The position numbers and the translations under genes were made by a program. 64,000 nt of DNA, from the NCBI RefSeq assembly GCF_003149475.2, contig NZ_QFWV02000002.1, forward strand, positions 233,949 to 297,948, read 5' to 3'. The notes under the pieces were generated by a model, which did not search any database, was not told where the DNA came from, and saw nothing but the letters and a program-made list of their open reading frames with translations. Shown piece by piece: positions 33,639 to 41,433 of this stretch (positions within the stretch are counted from its first letter, which is position 1; each line of letters begins with the position of its first letter). The DNA is from Oceaniradius stylonematis. GTDB taxonomy: Bacteria > Pseudomonadota > Alphaproteobacteria > Rhizobiales > Rhizobiaceae.

Positions 33639-35501
33639 TCAGCCCCCGGCCCGGTGCTGTTCCAAGATCTCGACCAGATGGCCGAGCGTCGTCACGCGCA
33701 GCACATCGCGCGCCGACAGTGTGACCGAAAACGCGCGCTCCACTTCGCTGATCAGCGTCAGGTGCGCGAAACTGTCCCAGCCGAAGGTCGAGCGCGGTTC
33801 GCTCGTCAGGCGCAGATCGGCGGGCTCGCAGACAAAGACCTGCGCGGCGAGCGCCATCACGCGATCCTCCAGCGATCCGCTTTGCGCCTCGCCCTCGGTG
33901 GCGCCGTCGGTCCCGAACGATGCCTGAAGCCGGTCGACCAGCACCTTGCCGGCCGGATTGCGCGGCAAGGCCTCGATCACCTTGAAGGCGCGCGGCACCT
34001 TGTTGGGGCTCAAAAGACCGCGTGCATGGGCGGTCAGCGCGTCTTGGTCGGGCGCCTCATGCCCCGGGCGCGGCACGATGGCGCAGACGACCCGCTCGCC
34101 CCAGACCGGATCGGGCATGCCCAGCGCGTGCGCTTCGGCGACCGCCTCGTGCGTCAGCATGGCATCGACGATCTCCTGCGGCTGGATGTTCGCGCCGCCC
34201 GAAATGATCAGCGCCTTCTTGCGCCCGGTGATGGTCACGAACCCGTCCGCATCGATCGTCGCAAGATCGCCGGTGCGGAACCAGCCGCCACCGTCGATGG
34301 CGTCCGATGTCAGGTCCGGCCGGTTCAGATAGCCGGCCATGATGTTGGTGCCGCAGATCATCAGTTCGCCCGCTTCGCCCGGCGCGGCGGGTTTGCCGTC
34401 TTCGCCGACGAGGCGGATCTCGCAGTCGACCGGCTTGCCGATCGTGCCGATGCGGAAGGTGTCGTCCGACGGCCCGCAATAAAGCGCCTCGCACACCGTC
34501 TCCGACAGGCCGTAAGTGTTGATGATCTTGACGCCGAAACGGTCCTGGACGCTGCGCCAGAGCGCTTCGGGCAGCCGGTCGCCGCTCGAGCGGATGTACC
34601 GGAAATCCGGCGTCGCGAGCGCGTCGCGATAAGCCTCGCCGAGCCGATCCATCAGCGACAGCATGGCCGGCACGAGATTGAAGTGGGTGATGCGGTCCCG
34701 ATAGACGCTGTCGAGCAACGTCCCCAGTTCCTGCACGTTGAAGCGCTGCGGCCGGTAGAGCGTCGCGCCGGTCATGAAGGCGATCAGCGGTCCGTGCAGG
34801 ATGCCGTCGGTGAAGTGCATCGGCAGCGGGTTCAGGATGCGGCTGTCGGCGTCGTAATCATAGACCTTGAAGAAGGTGGCGAGCTGCGCGGCGAGATTGG
34901 CGTGGCTGAGCTGGACGACCTTGGGCGCGCTCGTCGTACCGGAGGTGAACAGCATCAGGCCGATCGCGTCGGCGGGCACGGGCGCGGGCATCGGCGCCGG
35001 CTCGATGGCAGCCAGTTCGCCGGCCAGACCGGACGGGCCGGCCGATTTCGCGCCGCGCATCAAAAGCTTGCCGATCAGCCCGCCGGCGCCGGTGTCCGGC
35101 TCGATGACGGTGTGGGCCAGGCCGGCCGGCAGCGGGCCGGCATCGAACATCAGCCGGTCGATGAACAGATGCGCCAGATCGGTCGCCGCCAGCGCGTTGG
35201 CGCGCTCGGGCGGCGTCATGGCCGGGTTGAAATTGACGATTGCGACGCCCGCCCGAAGGGCCGCGACGATCAGCGCGGCGGCCATGGCCGCATCGTCGGT
35301 GACGATGCCGGCGCGATCGCCGCGCGAAAGCCCCTTGGCGCCAAACAGCGCAATCAGCCGTGCGACCCGGTCGGTGAACGCGCCATAGGTCAACGGCTTG
35401 CCGTCGACCACCATGAACGGCTTGTTCGCATCGGCCGACTGCGCCGCCCGGTCGAGAAGACCGGTGAGCGGGCCACGAAGATCGAGGGGCTGTTGGTTCA
35501 T
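33639..35501 (-). CDS. AMP-forming acyl ligase fused to an acyl-carrier domain (DltA-DltC-like fusion)
   Basis: 620 residues. Residues about 1-530 form an ANL adenylation enzyme: the P-loop LMLFTSGTTSAPKVVQLSH (Ser where Gly is usual after TT), INTYGLSET, GGWFRTGDLATID, GRKKALIISGGANIQPQEI and the C-terminal Lys in RNPAGKVLVDRL. Residues about 540-620 form an acyl-carrier domain with the phosphopantetheine Ser in FGWDSFAHLTLISEVE. One chain can thus activate an acid and load it on its own carrier, as DltA plus DltC do separately. It overlaps the upstream ligase by four bases (ATGA). The substrate is unknown. Confidence 0.85.
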   Translation of the reverse strand: MNQQPLDLRGPLTGLLDRAAQSADANKPFMVVDGKPLTYGAFTDRVARLIALFGAKGLSRGDRAGIVTDDAAMAAALIVAALRAGVAIVNFNPAMTPPERANALAATDLAHLFIDRLMFDAGPLPAGLAHTVIEPDTGAGGLIGKLLMRGAKSAGPSGLAGELAAIEPAPMPAPVPADAIGLMLFTSGTTSAPKVVQLSHANLAAQLATFFKVYDYDADSRILNPLPMHFTDGILHGPLIAFMTGATLYRPQRFNVQELGTLLDSVYRDRITHFNLVPAMLSLMDRLGEAYRDALATPDFRYIRSSGDRLPEALWRSVQDRFGVKIINTYGLSETVCEALYCGPSDDTFRIGTIGKPVDCEIRLVGEDGKPAAPGEAGELMICGTNIMAGYLNRPDLTSDAIDGGGWFRTGDLATIDADGFVTITGRKKALIISGGANIQPQEIVDAMLTHEAVAEAHALGMPDPVWGERVVCAIVPRPGHEAPDQDALTAHARGLLSPNKVPRAFKVIEALPRNPAGKVLVDRLQASFGTDGATEGEAQSGSLEDRVMALAAQVFVCEPADLRLTSEPRSTFGWDSFAHLTLISEVERAFSVTLSARDVLRVTTLGHLVEILEQHRAGG

Positions 35502-37231
35502 GGCGACAATGCCTTCTCGGTTTGCGTGAGGAGCTGCCGCAGGCGGGCCTTGTCGGGCTTGCCCCGGCCCAGCCTCGGCAGCTCGTCGAGGACGAGGATG
35601 CGCGCCGGCGTCTTGTAGGGGCCGAGCGCGTCATGGATTGCCGCCTTTGCCGTCCGCTCGGCGTCGATGTCGGCGGGTGCACCGACCATCGCGGCGCCGA
35701 TGCGCTCGATCCCGTGCGCGTCCGTCCAGGAAAAGACGCAGGCCTCGGCGACCCAGTCGAGCGCGTTCAGCGCGCCCTCGATCTCGGCCGGGCTGACGAG
35801 CGTGCCTTCGGCGGTCTTGATGATGTCCTTCTGGCGGCCGACGATTTCTAGCCGGCCGCCCGGCAGAAAGCGCCCCAGATCGCCGGTGAAATGCCAGCCG
35901 GCCCATTTTCCTTTTGTCTCGATCGACGCCAGCGGCGACAGCGTCATGCAATCGGAATGGACGACGATCTCGCCGACCTCGCCCGGTGCCACGGGCTGGC
36001 GATTGTCATCGACGAGAATGGCCAAGCAATCGCGCAAAAATCCGCCGCCGGCGCTCATCGTGTGCGGCGTGTCCGGATCGGAATAGGCGGCGGTCGCAAA
36101 TTCCCGTCCGCCATAATAGTCGACGACCGGCAGCGAAAAGCGCTCGCGGAGAAGATCGGCGGTGGCGAAATCGAGAACGCCCGAGCCCGAAAAGACGGTG
36201 CGGACGGACGCCAGTTCCTCGCGCGTCACTCGTGCGCCGGCCTTGGCGAAGGCGCGCAGCACGCCCGGAACCGCGGTCAGCTGCGTCACGCCATAGCGTT
36301 CGCACAAAAGCGCCAGCGCGATCGGGTTGTCGCGGGCCTCGGCGTCGGGAATGACGACCCGTCCGCCGCTGGCGAACGGCAGCGTCACCAGCGACCGGAA
36401 CGCGCTGAGCGCGGTGAAATCGGTTGGCGTGCAGAAGATGTCGGACGCATCGAAGCCGAACGCGCGCTGGGCGATCTCGGTCGACCGGAACACCGCCTCA
36501 TGGCTGGTTTGCATCGCCTTGGGCGCGCCGGTGGACCCGCTTGTAAAGCCGACGAAGGCGGCATCGTCGGGCGTCACCGTCGGAAGCGCCGACCAGAAAT
36601 CGTCGGACGGATCGGGGCAGGCGCCGGCGAACTCGGCGAAGGCATCGAGCGGCACGCCCTCGCCCGCTTCGATCCTGTCGCCGATGACATCGAGCCGGTC
36701 GGAAAAGGTCAGCATGGCGGGCGCGGCCTCGATCATGGCGCGCAGCGCCTTTGGCCCGACCGTGTCGCCGAGGCGCACGACTGTCGCGCCCTGAAGGAGC
36801 GCGGCGAGCGTGACGAGATAGGATTCGAGCCGCTGCGTCGCGTCGACCGCGATGCGGGTGCCCTTGCCGGCCCCGCGCGCCGCGAGCCCGGCGCACACGC
36901 GTCCTACGATGGCCGCCACATCGCCCGCGGTCAGCGCGCCCTCGCCTGCGGCGAAGACGAGTTGCTCGGTCGGCGGCCGCGTCAGGCCCTTGCGGATCAG
37001 CGCGTTGGCGGTGCGCTGTGCCCAAGGCACGGCGGAAACAGCGACCGGCAAGCCGGCGGTTTCGGGCGCGCTGCCGGCAATGTCGGCTTCATCGCAATGC
37101 AGCGCCCGCGCGATGCGATGGCGCGGCGCGCCAAGCGCGCGCCAATAGTCGAGCGCCAGATCCCGCGGCGCCGGCGCATTGTCATCGGTGTGACTGTTCC
37201 GCTGCGTTACCGATGCGGTCATCGCACGCAC
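35498..37231 (-). CDS. Second AMP-dependent acyl ligase (ANL family)
   Basis: 577 residues with all ANL motifs: P-loop FVGFTSGSTGAPKAMQTSHE, YYGGREFATAAY, GWHFTGDLGRFLPGG, GRQKDIIKTAEGTLVSPAEI and the C-terminal catalytic Lys in RGKPDKARLRQL. No carrier domain follows. It overlaps the next ligase by four bases, so both are made together. The start is taken as GTG at 37231 with GGAG six bases upstream; an ATG at 37222 is the alternative. Two ligases suggest two acyl substrates, or a ligase/carrier-loading pair; which is unknown. Confidence 0.82.
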   Translation of the reverse strand: MRAMTASVTQRNSHTDDNAPAPRDLALDYWRALGAPRHRIARALHCDEADIAGSAPETAGLPVAVSAVPWAQRTANALIRKGLTRPPTEQLVFAAGEGALTAGDVAAIVGRVCAGLAARGAGKGTRIAVDATQRLESYLVTLAALLQGATVVRLGDTVGPKALRAMIEAAPAMLTFSDRLDVIGDRIEAGEGVPLDAFAEFAGACPDPSDDFWSALPTVTPDDAAFVGFTSGSTGAPKAMQTSHEAVFRSTEIAQRAFGFDASDIFCTPTDFTALSAFRSLVTLPFASGGRVVIPDAEARDNPIALALLCERYGVTQLTAVPGVLRAFAKAGARVTREELASVRTVFSGSGVLDFATADLLRERFSLPVVDYYGGREFATAAYSDPDTPHTMSAGGGFLRDCLAILVDDNRQPVAPGEVGEIVVHSDCMTLSPLASIETKGKWAGWHFTGDLGRFLPGGRLEIVGRQKDIIKTAEGTLVSPAEIEGALNALDWVAEACVFSWTDAHGIERIGAAMVGAPADIDAERTAKAAIHDALGPYKTPARILVLDELPRLGRGKPDKARLRQLLTQTEKALSP

Positions 37232-37312
37232 TTTCCCCTCCGTACCCGACCTTCAATGTACGCGATTGGCATCCGATGACCTAAGGGAAGAGGCTGAAAA
37301 ACGCTGCGCTGG

Positions 37313-38011
37313 TTAACTGGTTCGGTAAACCCGCGAAGCCGACGACGCCGGCTCGAACGGGCGGGCAACGGGCTGTCCGGCTCGGGCAGGCGCGCTCATG
37401 GCGGTGCGCAAAGCCCGCGCGGCAAAGCCCAGATGGTAGCTGGCCCAGGCGGCGATGCCGGCGAACTTGGCGCCGTCCTCCCAGACGATCGTCGCCACGC
37501 TGCCTTCGATGCCGAAGACGTCGAACGCCAGGCTCATGGCGAGCAGCCCGCCCGCGAGCAGGAACAGGACCGGGTTGAAAGCGAGGATGCGGCGCCAGCT
37601 CAGGACCATGTAGGCCATTGCCATGGACACATAGCCAAGCAGGACGGCAATCTGCGGCACACCGAGCTTCGGCGCGGCGTTTTCGTGGACGAGATAGACG
37701 TCGTCGATGCCGAAAAAGAGGCTGATGAGACCGGCGAACAACAAGGGCATCCACGCCCCGGAACCGCGGTCGATGCGCCTGAGCAGCATTGCGGCAAACA
37801 ACGCGACCGCACCGGTTGCGACCCACATCAGGACGCCGAGCGTCGACATGAAGCCGTACCAGGAGCGGCAGCAATCGCCGGACACGACGCCGGCAATCAT
37901 CGGATCGAGAAACAAAAGGCGCGGATCGACGAGCGGCTGCATGGCTGCGACCAGGGCCAGACCGGCAGCGGCCGCAACGGGCAGATACAGTCTCCAATCG
38001 TGCGTCGTCAT
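37313..38011 (-). CDS. Multipass membrane protein of unknown function, first gene of the dlt-like cluster
   Basis: 232 residues with about seven membrane helices spread over residues 8-205 and a Pro/Ala/Ser-rich tail. Charged residues lie inside the hydrophobic region, notably FFGIDDVYLVHE (two Asp, His and Glu), and VWEDGAKFAGIAAWASYH, which could form a polar or metal site. No named family is recognised. It starts at the ATG at 38011 after GGGGA. It ends 81 bases before the first ligase on the same strand, so it may head the operon, although a promoter in that gap cannot be excluded. Confidence 0.6.
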   Translation of the reverse strand: MTTHDWRLYLPVAAAAGLALVAAMQPLVDPRLLFLDPMIAGVVSGDCCRSWYGFMSTLGVLMWVATGAVALFAAMLLRRIDRGSGAWMPLLFAGLISLFFGIDDVYLVHENAAPKLGVPQIAVLLGYVSMAMAYMVLSWRRILAFNPVLFLLAGGLLAMSLAFDVFGIEGSVATIVWEDGAKFAGIAAWASYHLGFAARALRTAMSAPARAGQPVARPFEPASSASRVYRTS

Positions 38012-38190
38012 GCCGTGGTCCCCGATCGATGGCAGGACCGCGCCGTTCGGCACACCCCCGCAGCATCGGGCAATCCTGCCATGGTGATCTTAAAAAGCCC
38101 TGAAGAGCGAGGGACCGAGATCCGCCCGGCGCCGAGAATGGCGCCGCGCGGTCGCGCGCGGCAGTTTGGAATCGTTAAAAACTAGAGTAT

Positions 38191-38221
38191 TTGACACCAG
38201 TTTAAGGCCGCGTCATATATT
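38191..38221 (+). promoter_or_regulatory. Putative promoter of the Cys-rich gene
   Basis: A consensus -35 TTGACA (38191-38196) and a -10-like TATATT (38216-38221) with a slightly long 19-base spacer. It supports translation start at the downstream GTG (38259) rather than the ATG at 38166, which would lie upstream of the promoter. Confidence 0.45.
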
Positions 38222-38258
38222 GACTCCGAATATCACCTTTTCAGGACCCGAGATTGCC

Positions 38259-38771
38259 GTGAGCGCACCGCTCGACATTGGCCACCTGTCCCCAGCCAGA
38301 CCGCTGATCGGTCCGGCGGAGCGACTGGTCGTTGACGGCCTGCGCCAGTGGACCTCGGGAACCGCCGCCGGCGACAAGCCGCTTCTCGCACTTTTCAAGC
38401 GTGAACTGACCGAAACCCAGGCGCGGACCGCTGCCGTCGCTCTCGAGCAATTCGCAACCGCGCTCGGACTGTGCGCCGTCTGCCCATTGCGCGCCGCCAA
38501 CACCGGTCCCTGCGACCTCAGCCGCGACGAAATGCTGATCCTTGGCCTCGTCTCGGCCATCCAGAATGGCGACAGCGAGGCGGCCGAACTGTGTCTGCGC
38601 GCGCTCACCTGCTCCAGTCGCTGCGATGCGGTCGCCCTGGCGGCCGGCGAATTTGCGCTGATCATGCGCAGTTTGGGAAAGACCCTGCTGCCAATGCCGG
38701 CGCGGCGCATTCACGGTGCACTGGACACGTCCGCGCATCGCGGCCGTCCCCTCGCCGCAAGGCTGCACTGA
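38259..38771 (+). CDS. Cys-containing protein of unknown function upstream of bfd-bfr
   Basis: 170 residues from a GTG at 38259. The chain is mostly helical, with six Cys in two groups: LCAVCPLRAANTGPC and LCLRALTCSSRC, separated by about 25 residues. Such spacing could bind a metal or an Fe-S cluster, but no named family is recognised. I recall similar hypothetical proteins in Rhizobiales. It is followed on the same strand by bfd and bfr (134-base gap), so an iron or redox link is plausible but only from context. An ATG at 38166 in the same frame is less likely because the promoter lies between. Confidence 0.6.
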   Translation: MSAPLDIGHLSPARPLIGPAERLVVDGLRQWTSGTAAGDKPLLALFKRELTETQARTAAVALEQFATALGLCAVCPLRAANTGPCDLSRDEMLILGLVSAIQNGDSEAAELCLRALTCSSRCDAVALAAGEFALIMRSLGKTLLPMPARRIHGALDTSAHRGRPLAARLH

Positions 38772-38905
38772 CGCGGACGGACGATGATGGCCGCGCTGCA
38801 TGTTTATCTTTTCGCCCGCCGCATCCAACGGTTTGACATGGATCATGGGCGCTCCGCCCGGCTCCGTGCCAACTTCGAACAGTTGAATGCAAGGAAACGC
38901 CCGCG

Positions 38906-39220
38906 ATGATCGTGTGCAGCTGCAATGTGATCGCGCTCCGCGAAATCGAGGATGTCATCACCGGCTTTCTCGAGGCCGACGAATGGCAGTTGATCACGCC
39001 CGGCATGGTCTATCATGCGATGGCCAAGCGCGGAAAATGCTGCGGCTGCTTCCCGCGCGTGATCGACACGATCATCTCTGTCAGCGAAGCCTATCATCGC
39101 CGCAAGGCCACGCCCGAGGACAAGATCGTTCCGTTCATCGCACGCATCCGCGAGGAGCATGACCGCTACGAGACCGTGCGCCGCATTGCCAGGGCTGCCA
39201 AACCGCGCAAGGCAGCTTGA
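38906..39220 (+). CDS. bfd: Bacterioferritin-associated ferredoxin
   Basis: 104 residues. The four cluster ligands of a [2Fe-2S] BFD domain are visible: Cys4 and Cys6 in [18 protein letters not shown], and the second pair in [16 protein letters not shown] proteins pass electrons to bacterioferritin to release stored iron. It is longer than E. coli Bfd, with a basic C-terminal extension ([13 protein letters not shown]). The ribosome site is AAGGAAA before the ATG. bfr begins 56 bases downstream on the same strand, the classical pair. Confidence 0.93.
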   Translation: MIVCSCNVIALREIEDVITGFLEADEWQLITPGMVYHAMAKRGKCCGCFPRVIDTIISVSEAYHRRKATPEDKIVPFIARIREEHDRYETVRRIARAAKPRKAA

Positions 39221-39276
39221 TGTTTCGGCCTTTTGGCCAATTTCAGGACAACAACCAGAATCGGAGGGACTCGGCC

Positions 39277-39762
39277 ATGAAGGGCAATGAGAAGGTCATA
39301 GAACGGCTCAATGAGGCGCTGTTCCTCGAACTGGGCGCGGTCAATCAGTACTGGCTGCACTATCGGCTGCTGGAAGACTGGGGCTATCAGAAGCTGGCCG
39401 CCAAGGAGCGCGCCGAAAGCATCGAGGAGATGCATCACGCCGACAAGATCGTCGAACGGATCATTTTCCTCGAAGGCTTCCCGAACCTGCAGAACGTGGC
39501 GCCCCTGCGCATCGGCCAGAGCGTCCGCGAAGTACTCGAATGCGATCTGGCGGGCGAAAAGGAAGCCTGGGATTCCTACACCAGGTCCCGTGACGTCTGC
39601 GAGGAAGCCGGCGATTACGTGACCAAGAACCTCTTCGAGGAGCTGATCGCCGACGAGGAAGGCCATATCGACTTCCTTGAAACCCAACTCGACCTGCTCG
39701 AAAAGCTGGGCGCCGAAAAGTACGGGCTTCTCAACGCTGTCTCGGCCGACGAGGCCGGGTAA
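39277..39762 (+). CDS. bfr: Bacterioferritin (haem-containing ferritin)
   Basis: 161 residues. It stores iron in a 24-subunit shell. Ferroxidase ligands are at exactly the E. coli positions: Glu18, Glu51, His54, Glu94, Glu127 and His130. The haem ligand Met52 is present in [10 protein letters not shown]. The start at 39277 ([12 protein letters not shown]) follows CGGAGGGAC; an in-frame ATG at 39217 adds 20 unrelated residues and overlaps bfd. With bfd it forms an iron storage and release unit. I found no clear Irr/ICE or Fur box upstream by eye. Confidence 0.97.
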   Translation: MKGNEKVIERLNEALFLELGAVNQYWLHYRLLEDWGYQKLAAKERAESIEEMHHADKIVERIIFLEGFPNLQNVAPLRIGQSVREVLECDLAGEKEAWDSYTRSRDVCEEAGDYVTKNLFEELIADEEGHIDFLETQLDLLEKLGAEKYGLLNAVSADEAG

Positions 39763-39800
39763 CGGCGCGTGGCCGGTTAACCGGTTGCGCACAAGGCGGG

Positions 39801-39829
39801 TTTACAGACGCGCACGCTGTGCTTATCTG
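39801..39829 (+). promoter_or_regulatory. Putative sigma70-like promoter of tRNA-Thr
   Basis: TTTACA at 39801-39806 and TATCTG at 39824-39829 are separated by 17 bases, ending 9 bases before the tRNA 5' end. Confidence 0.55.
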
Positions 39830-39838
39830 CCTTCGAGC

Positions 39839-39914
39839 GCCCCTATAGCTCAGTTGGTAGAGCAACTGATTTGTAATCAGTAGGTCCGCGGTTCGAGTCC
39901 GTGTGGGGGCACCA
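39839..39914 (+). tRNA. tRNA-Thr (anticodon TGT)
   Basis: A 76-base cloverleaf with encoded CCA. The acceptor stem GCCCCTA/TGGGGGC has one T-G pair, followed by discriminator A and CCA at 39912-39914. The D-arm is TAGCTCAGTTGGTAGAGCA. The anticodon stem ACTGA/TCAGT closes TTTGTAA, giving anticodon TGT (Thr). The T-arm has CGGTTCGAGTCCG. Confidence 0.97.
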
Positions 39915-40127
39915 AACGCAACTCGCGCAGCGAAATGCGGAACACGCCCACCAAACTTTGCAGAAGCGGCAAGCGATTGCGCAGCAAACGCTGAGAGCGA
40001 TGGTTCCAGGTTGTTCCGGTCACCTGCACCACTTCTTCGCTCACCGCAGTCTCGCTCCGCTTGACACCTCCGGGGAGCCGGTCAGCCTCCGGGTCACGCT
40101 TGTGCCTTTGCGCGGATTTGAGGCTTT

Positions 40128-40152
40128 GCTGCTGACACACCCTGTCAGCAGC
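40128..40152. repeat. Perfect 10-bp inverted repeat upstream of a VOC gene
   Basis: GCTGCTGACA (40128-40137) and TGTCAGCAGC (40143-40152) with a 5-base spacer CACCC. There is no T-run, so it is not a terminator. It lies 38 bases before the VOC gene start, a position that suits an operator or an mRNA leader hairpin. The rest of 39915-40189 shows no gene. Confidence 0.55.
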
Positions 40153-40189
40153 GACCGGCTAGCCTGTGCCGCAAAACGGGGAATCGGCG

Positions 40190-40582
40190 ATGAGCGTTCT
40201 GAGCCACATCACGCTTGGCACCAACGATACCGACCGCGCCGCGCGGTTCTACGATGCCGTTCTCGGCGCGCTGGGGTTCGCGCGCCTGCCAAAGCCGGAG
40301 GGCAAGCCGCCGGCCTATGAGAAGAACGGCCGGATGCCGACCATCTATCTCTATCCGCCCGCCGACGGCCGGCCCGCCACCTGGGGCAACGGCACCCATG
40401 TGGCATTCGTCGCCGAGACCACCGATGCTGTCGATGCGTTCCATAGGCTGGCGCTCGACCATGGCGGCAGCGACGAGGGCAAACCCGGCCCGCGCCCGCA
40501 CTATGGCGACGACTATTATGCGGCCTATGTGCGCGATCCGGACGGCAACAAGCTGCAGGCGGTGTGCTATCGCGCGCCGTGA
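40190..40582 (+). CDS. Small VOC/glyoxalase-fold protein
   Basis: 130 residues, a single VOC module: VLSHITLGTNDTDRAARFYD at the start, THVAFVAETTDAVDAFHRLA in the middle and YYAAYVRDPDGNKLQAVC at the end. It is typical of small dimeric glyoxalase/bleomycin-resistance-like proteins; the conserved His and Glu-type positions suggest metal binding but the substrate is unknown. The start at 40190 (MSVLSHIT) is the family start; an in-frame ATG at 40166 is the alternative. A perfect inverted repeat lies just upstream. lipB follows after 48 bases. Confidence 0.85.
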   Translation: MSVLSHITLGTNDTDRAARFYDAVLGALGFARLPKPEGKPPAYEKNGRMPTIYLYPPADGRPATWGNGTHVAFVAETTDAVDAFHRLALDHGGSDEGKPGPRPHYGDDYYAAYVRDPDGNKLQAVCYRAP

Positions 40583-40630
40583 AACTCCGCCCCGCTTGCA
40601 TCGGGGCCCAAGCTGCGCCATCTGACGGCG

Positions 40631-41368
40631 ATGAGCGACGTTTCGACAATGCCGTCTCCGCCCGCGCGCGACGATCTGACCGGCCTGTTCCACGCCGTGC
40701 CCGGTTCGCCGCCCGTCGAGTGGTGCATCGCCGACGGGCTGGTGGACTATGAGGCAGCGCTGGCCTTCATGGAGGACCGCGTTGCCGCGATCCATGCGGG
40801 CATCGCGCCGGAAATGGTCTGGCTCATCGAGCATCCCCCGCTCTACACCGCCGGCACCAGCGCCGATGCCGCGGACCTGACCGAGCCGGACCGTTTCCCT
40901 GTGTTCGAAACGGGCCGCGGCGGCCAGTACACCTATCATGGCCCGGGCCAGCGGGTCGCCTATGTGATGCTCGATCTCAAACGCCGCCGGCAGGATGTGC
41001 GCGCCTTCGTCGCCGCGCTCGAAGCCTGGGTGATCGGCACGCTGGACCGGTTCAATGTGAAAGGCGAGCGGCGCGAGGATCGCGTCGGCGTATGGGTCCG
41101 TCGCCCCGAACGCGCTGGCCCCGCGCCCGGCATCGCCGCCGAAGACAAGATCGCCGCCATCGGCATCCGCCTGCGCAAATGGGTGTCGTTTCACGGCATT
41201 TCGATCAATGTCGAACCCGACCTGTCGCACTATGGCGGCATCGTGCCGTGCGGCGTGACCGAGCACGGCGTCACCAGCCTGGTCGATCTGGGCCTGCCGG
41301 TGTCGATGGCCGATCTGGACGTCGCGCTGAAGGCCGAATTCGAAACCGTCTTCGGCCCCGTGAACTGA
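40631..41368 (+). CDS. lipB: Octanoyl-[acyl-carrier-protein]:protein octanoyltransferase
   Basis: 245 residues. It moves octanoate from ACP to lipoyl domains, the first step of lipoate synthesis. Motifs: [34 protein letters not shown], the catalytic Lys in [14 protein letters not shown] and the catalytic Cys in [17 protein letters not shown]. It has an N-terminal extension of about 15 residues before the domain. A palindromic rhizobial-type repeat follows the stop. Confidence 0.96.
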   Translation: MSDVSTMPSPPARDDLTGLFHAVPGSPPVEWCIADGLVDYEAALAFMEDRVAAIHAGIAPEMVWLIEHPPLYTAGTSADAADLTEPDRFPVFETGRGGQYTYHGPGQRVAYVMLDLKRRRQDVRAFVAALEAWVIGTLDRFNVKGERREDRVGVWVRRPERAGPAPGIAAEDKIAAIGIRLRKWVSFHGISINVEPDLSHYGGIVPCGVTEHGVTSLVDLGLPVSMADLDVALKAEFETVFGPVN

Positions 41369-41412
41369 GCGCTTTCAGCGAAAGTGGGCACCGGTTTCGC
41401 GGTTCGAAAGCG
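41369..41412 (+). repeat. Rhizobial-type dispersed intergenic element (putative)
   Basis: Directly after the lipB stop lies GCGCTTTCAGCGAAAGTGGG followed by CACCGGTTTCGCGG and TTCGAAAGCGC. From memory, sequences built around GAAAGTGGGCACCGGTTTCG recur between genes in many Rhizobiales genomes. The outer GCGCTTTC and GAAAGCGC are inverted copies, so the unit can fold. I noticed only this copy in the window. Confidence 0.45.
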
Positions 41413-41433
41413 CGGCCAGAAGACAAGTGAAGC

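Noticed and set aside
38166-38258. Longer start for the Cys-rich protein
   Set aside because: The promoter at 38191-38221 lies inside this extension, so translation from 38166 is unlikely.
39877-40140. 87-residue minus-strand frame ending in PPHGLEPRTY
   Set aside because: It reads the tRNA-Thr gene backwards, a common artefact, and has no ribosome site or family.
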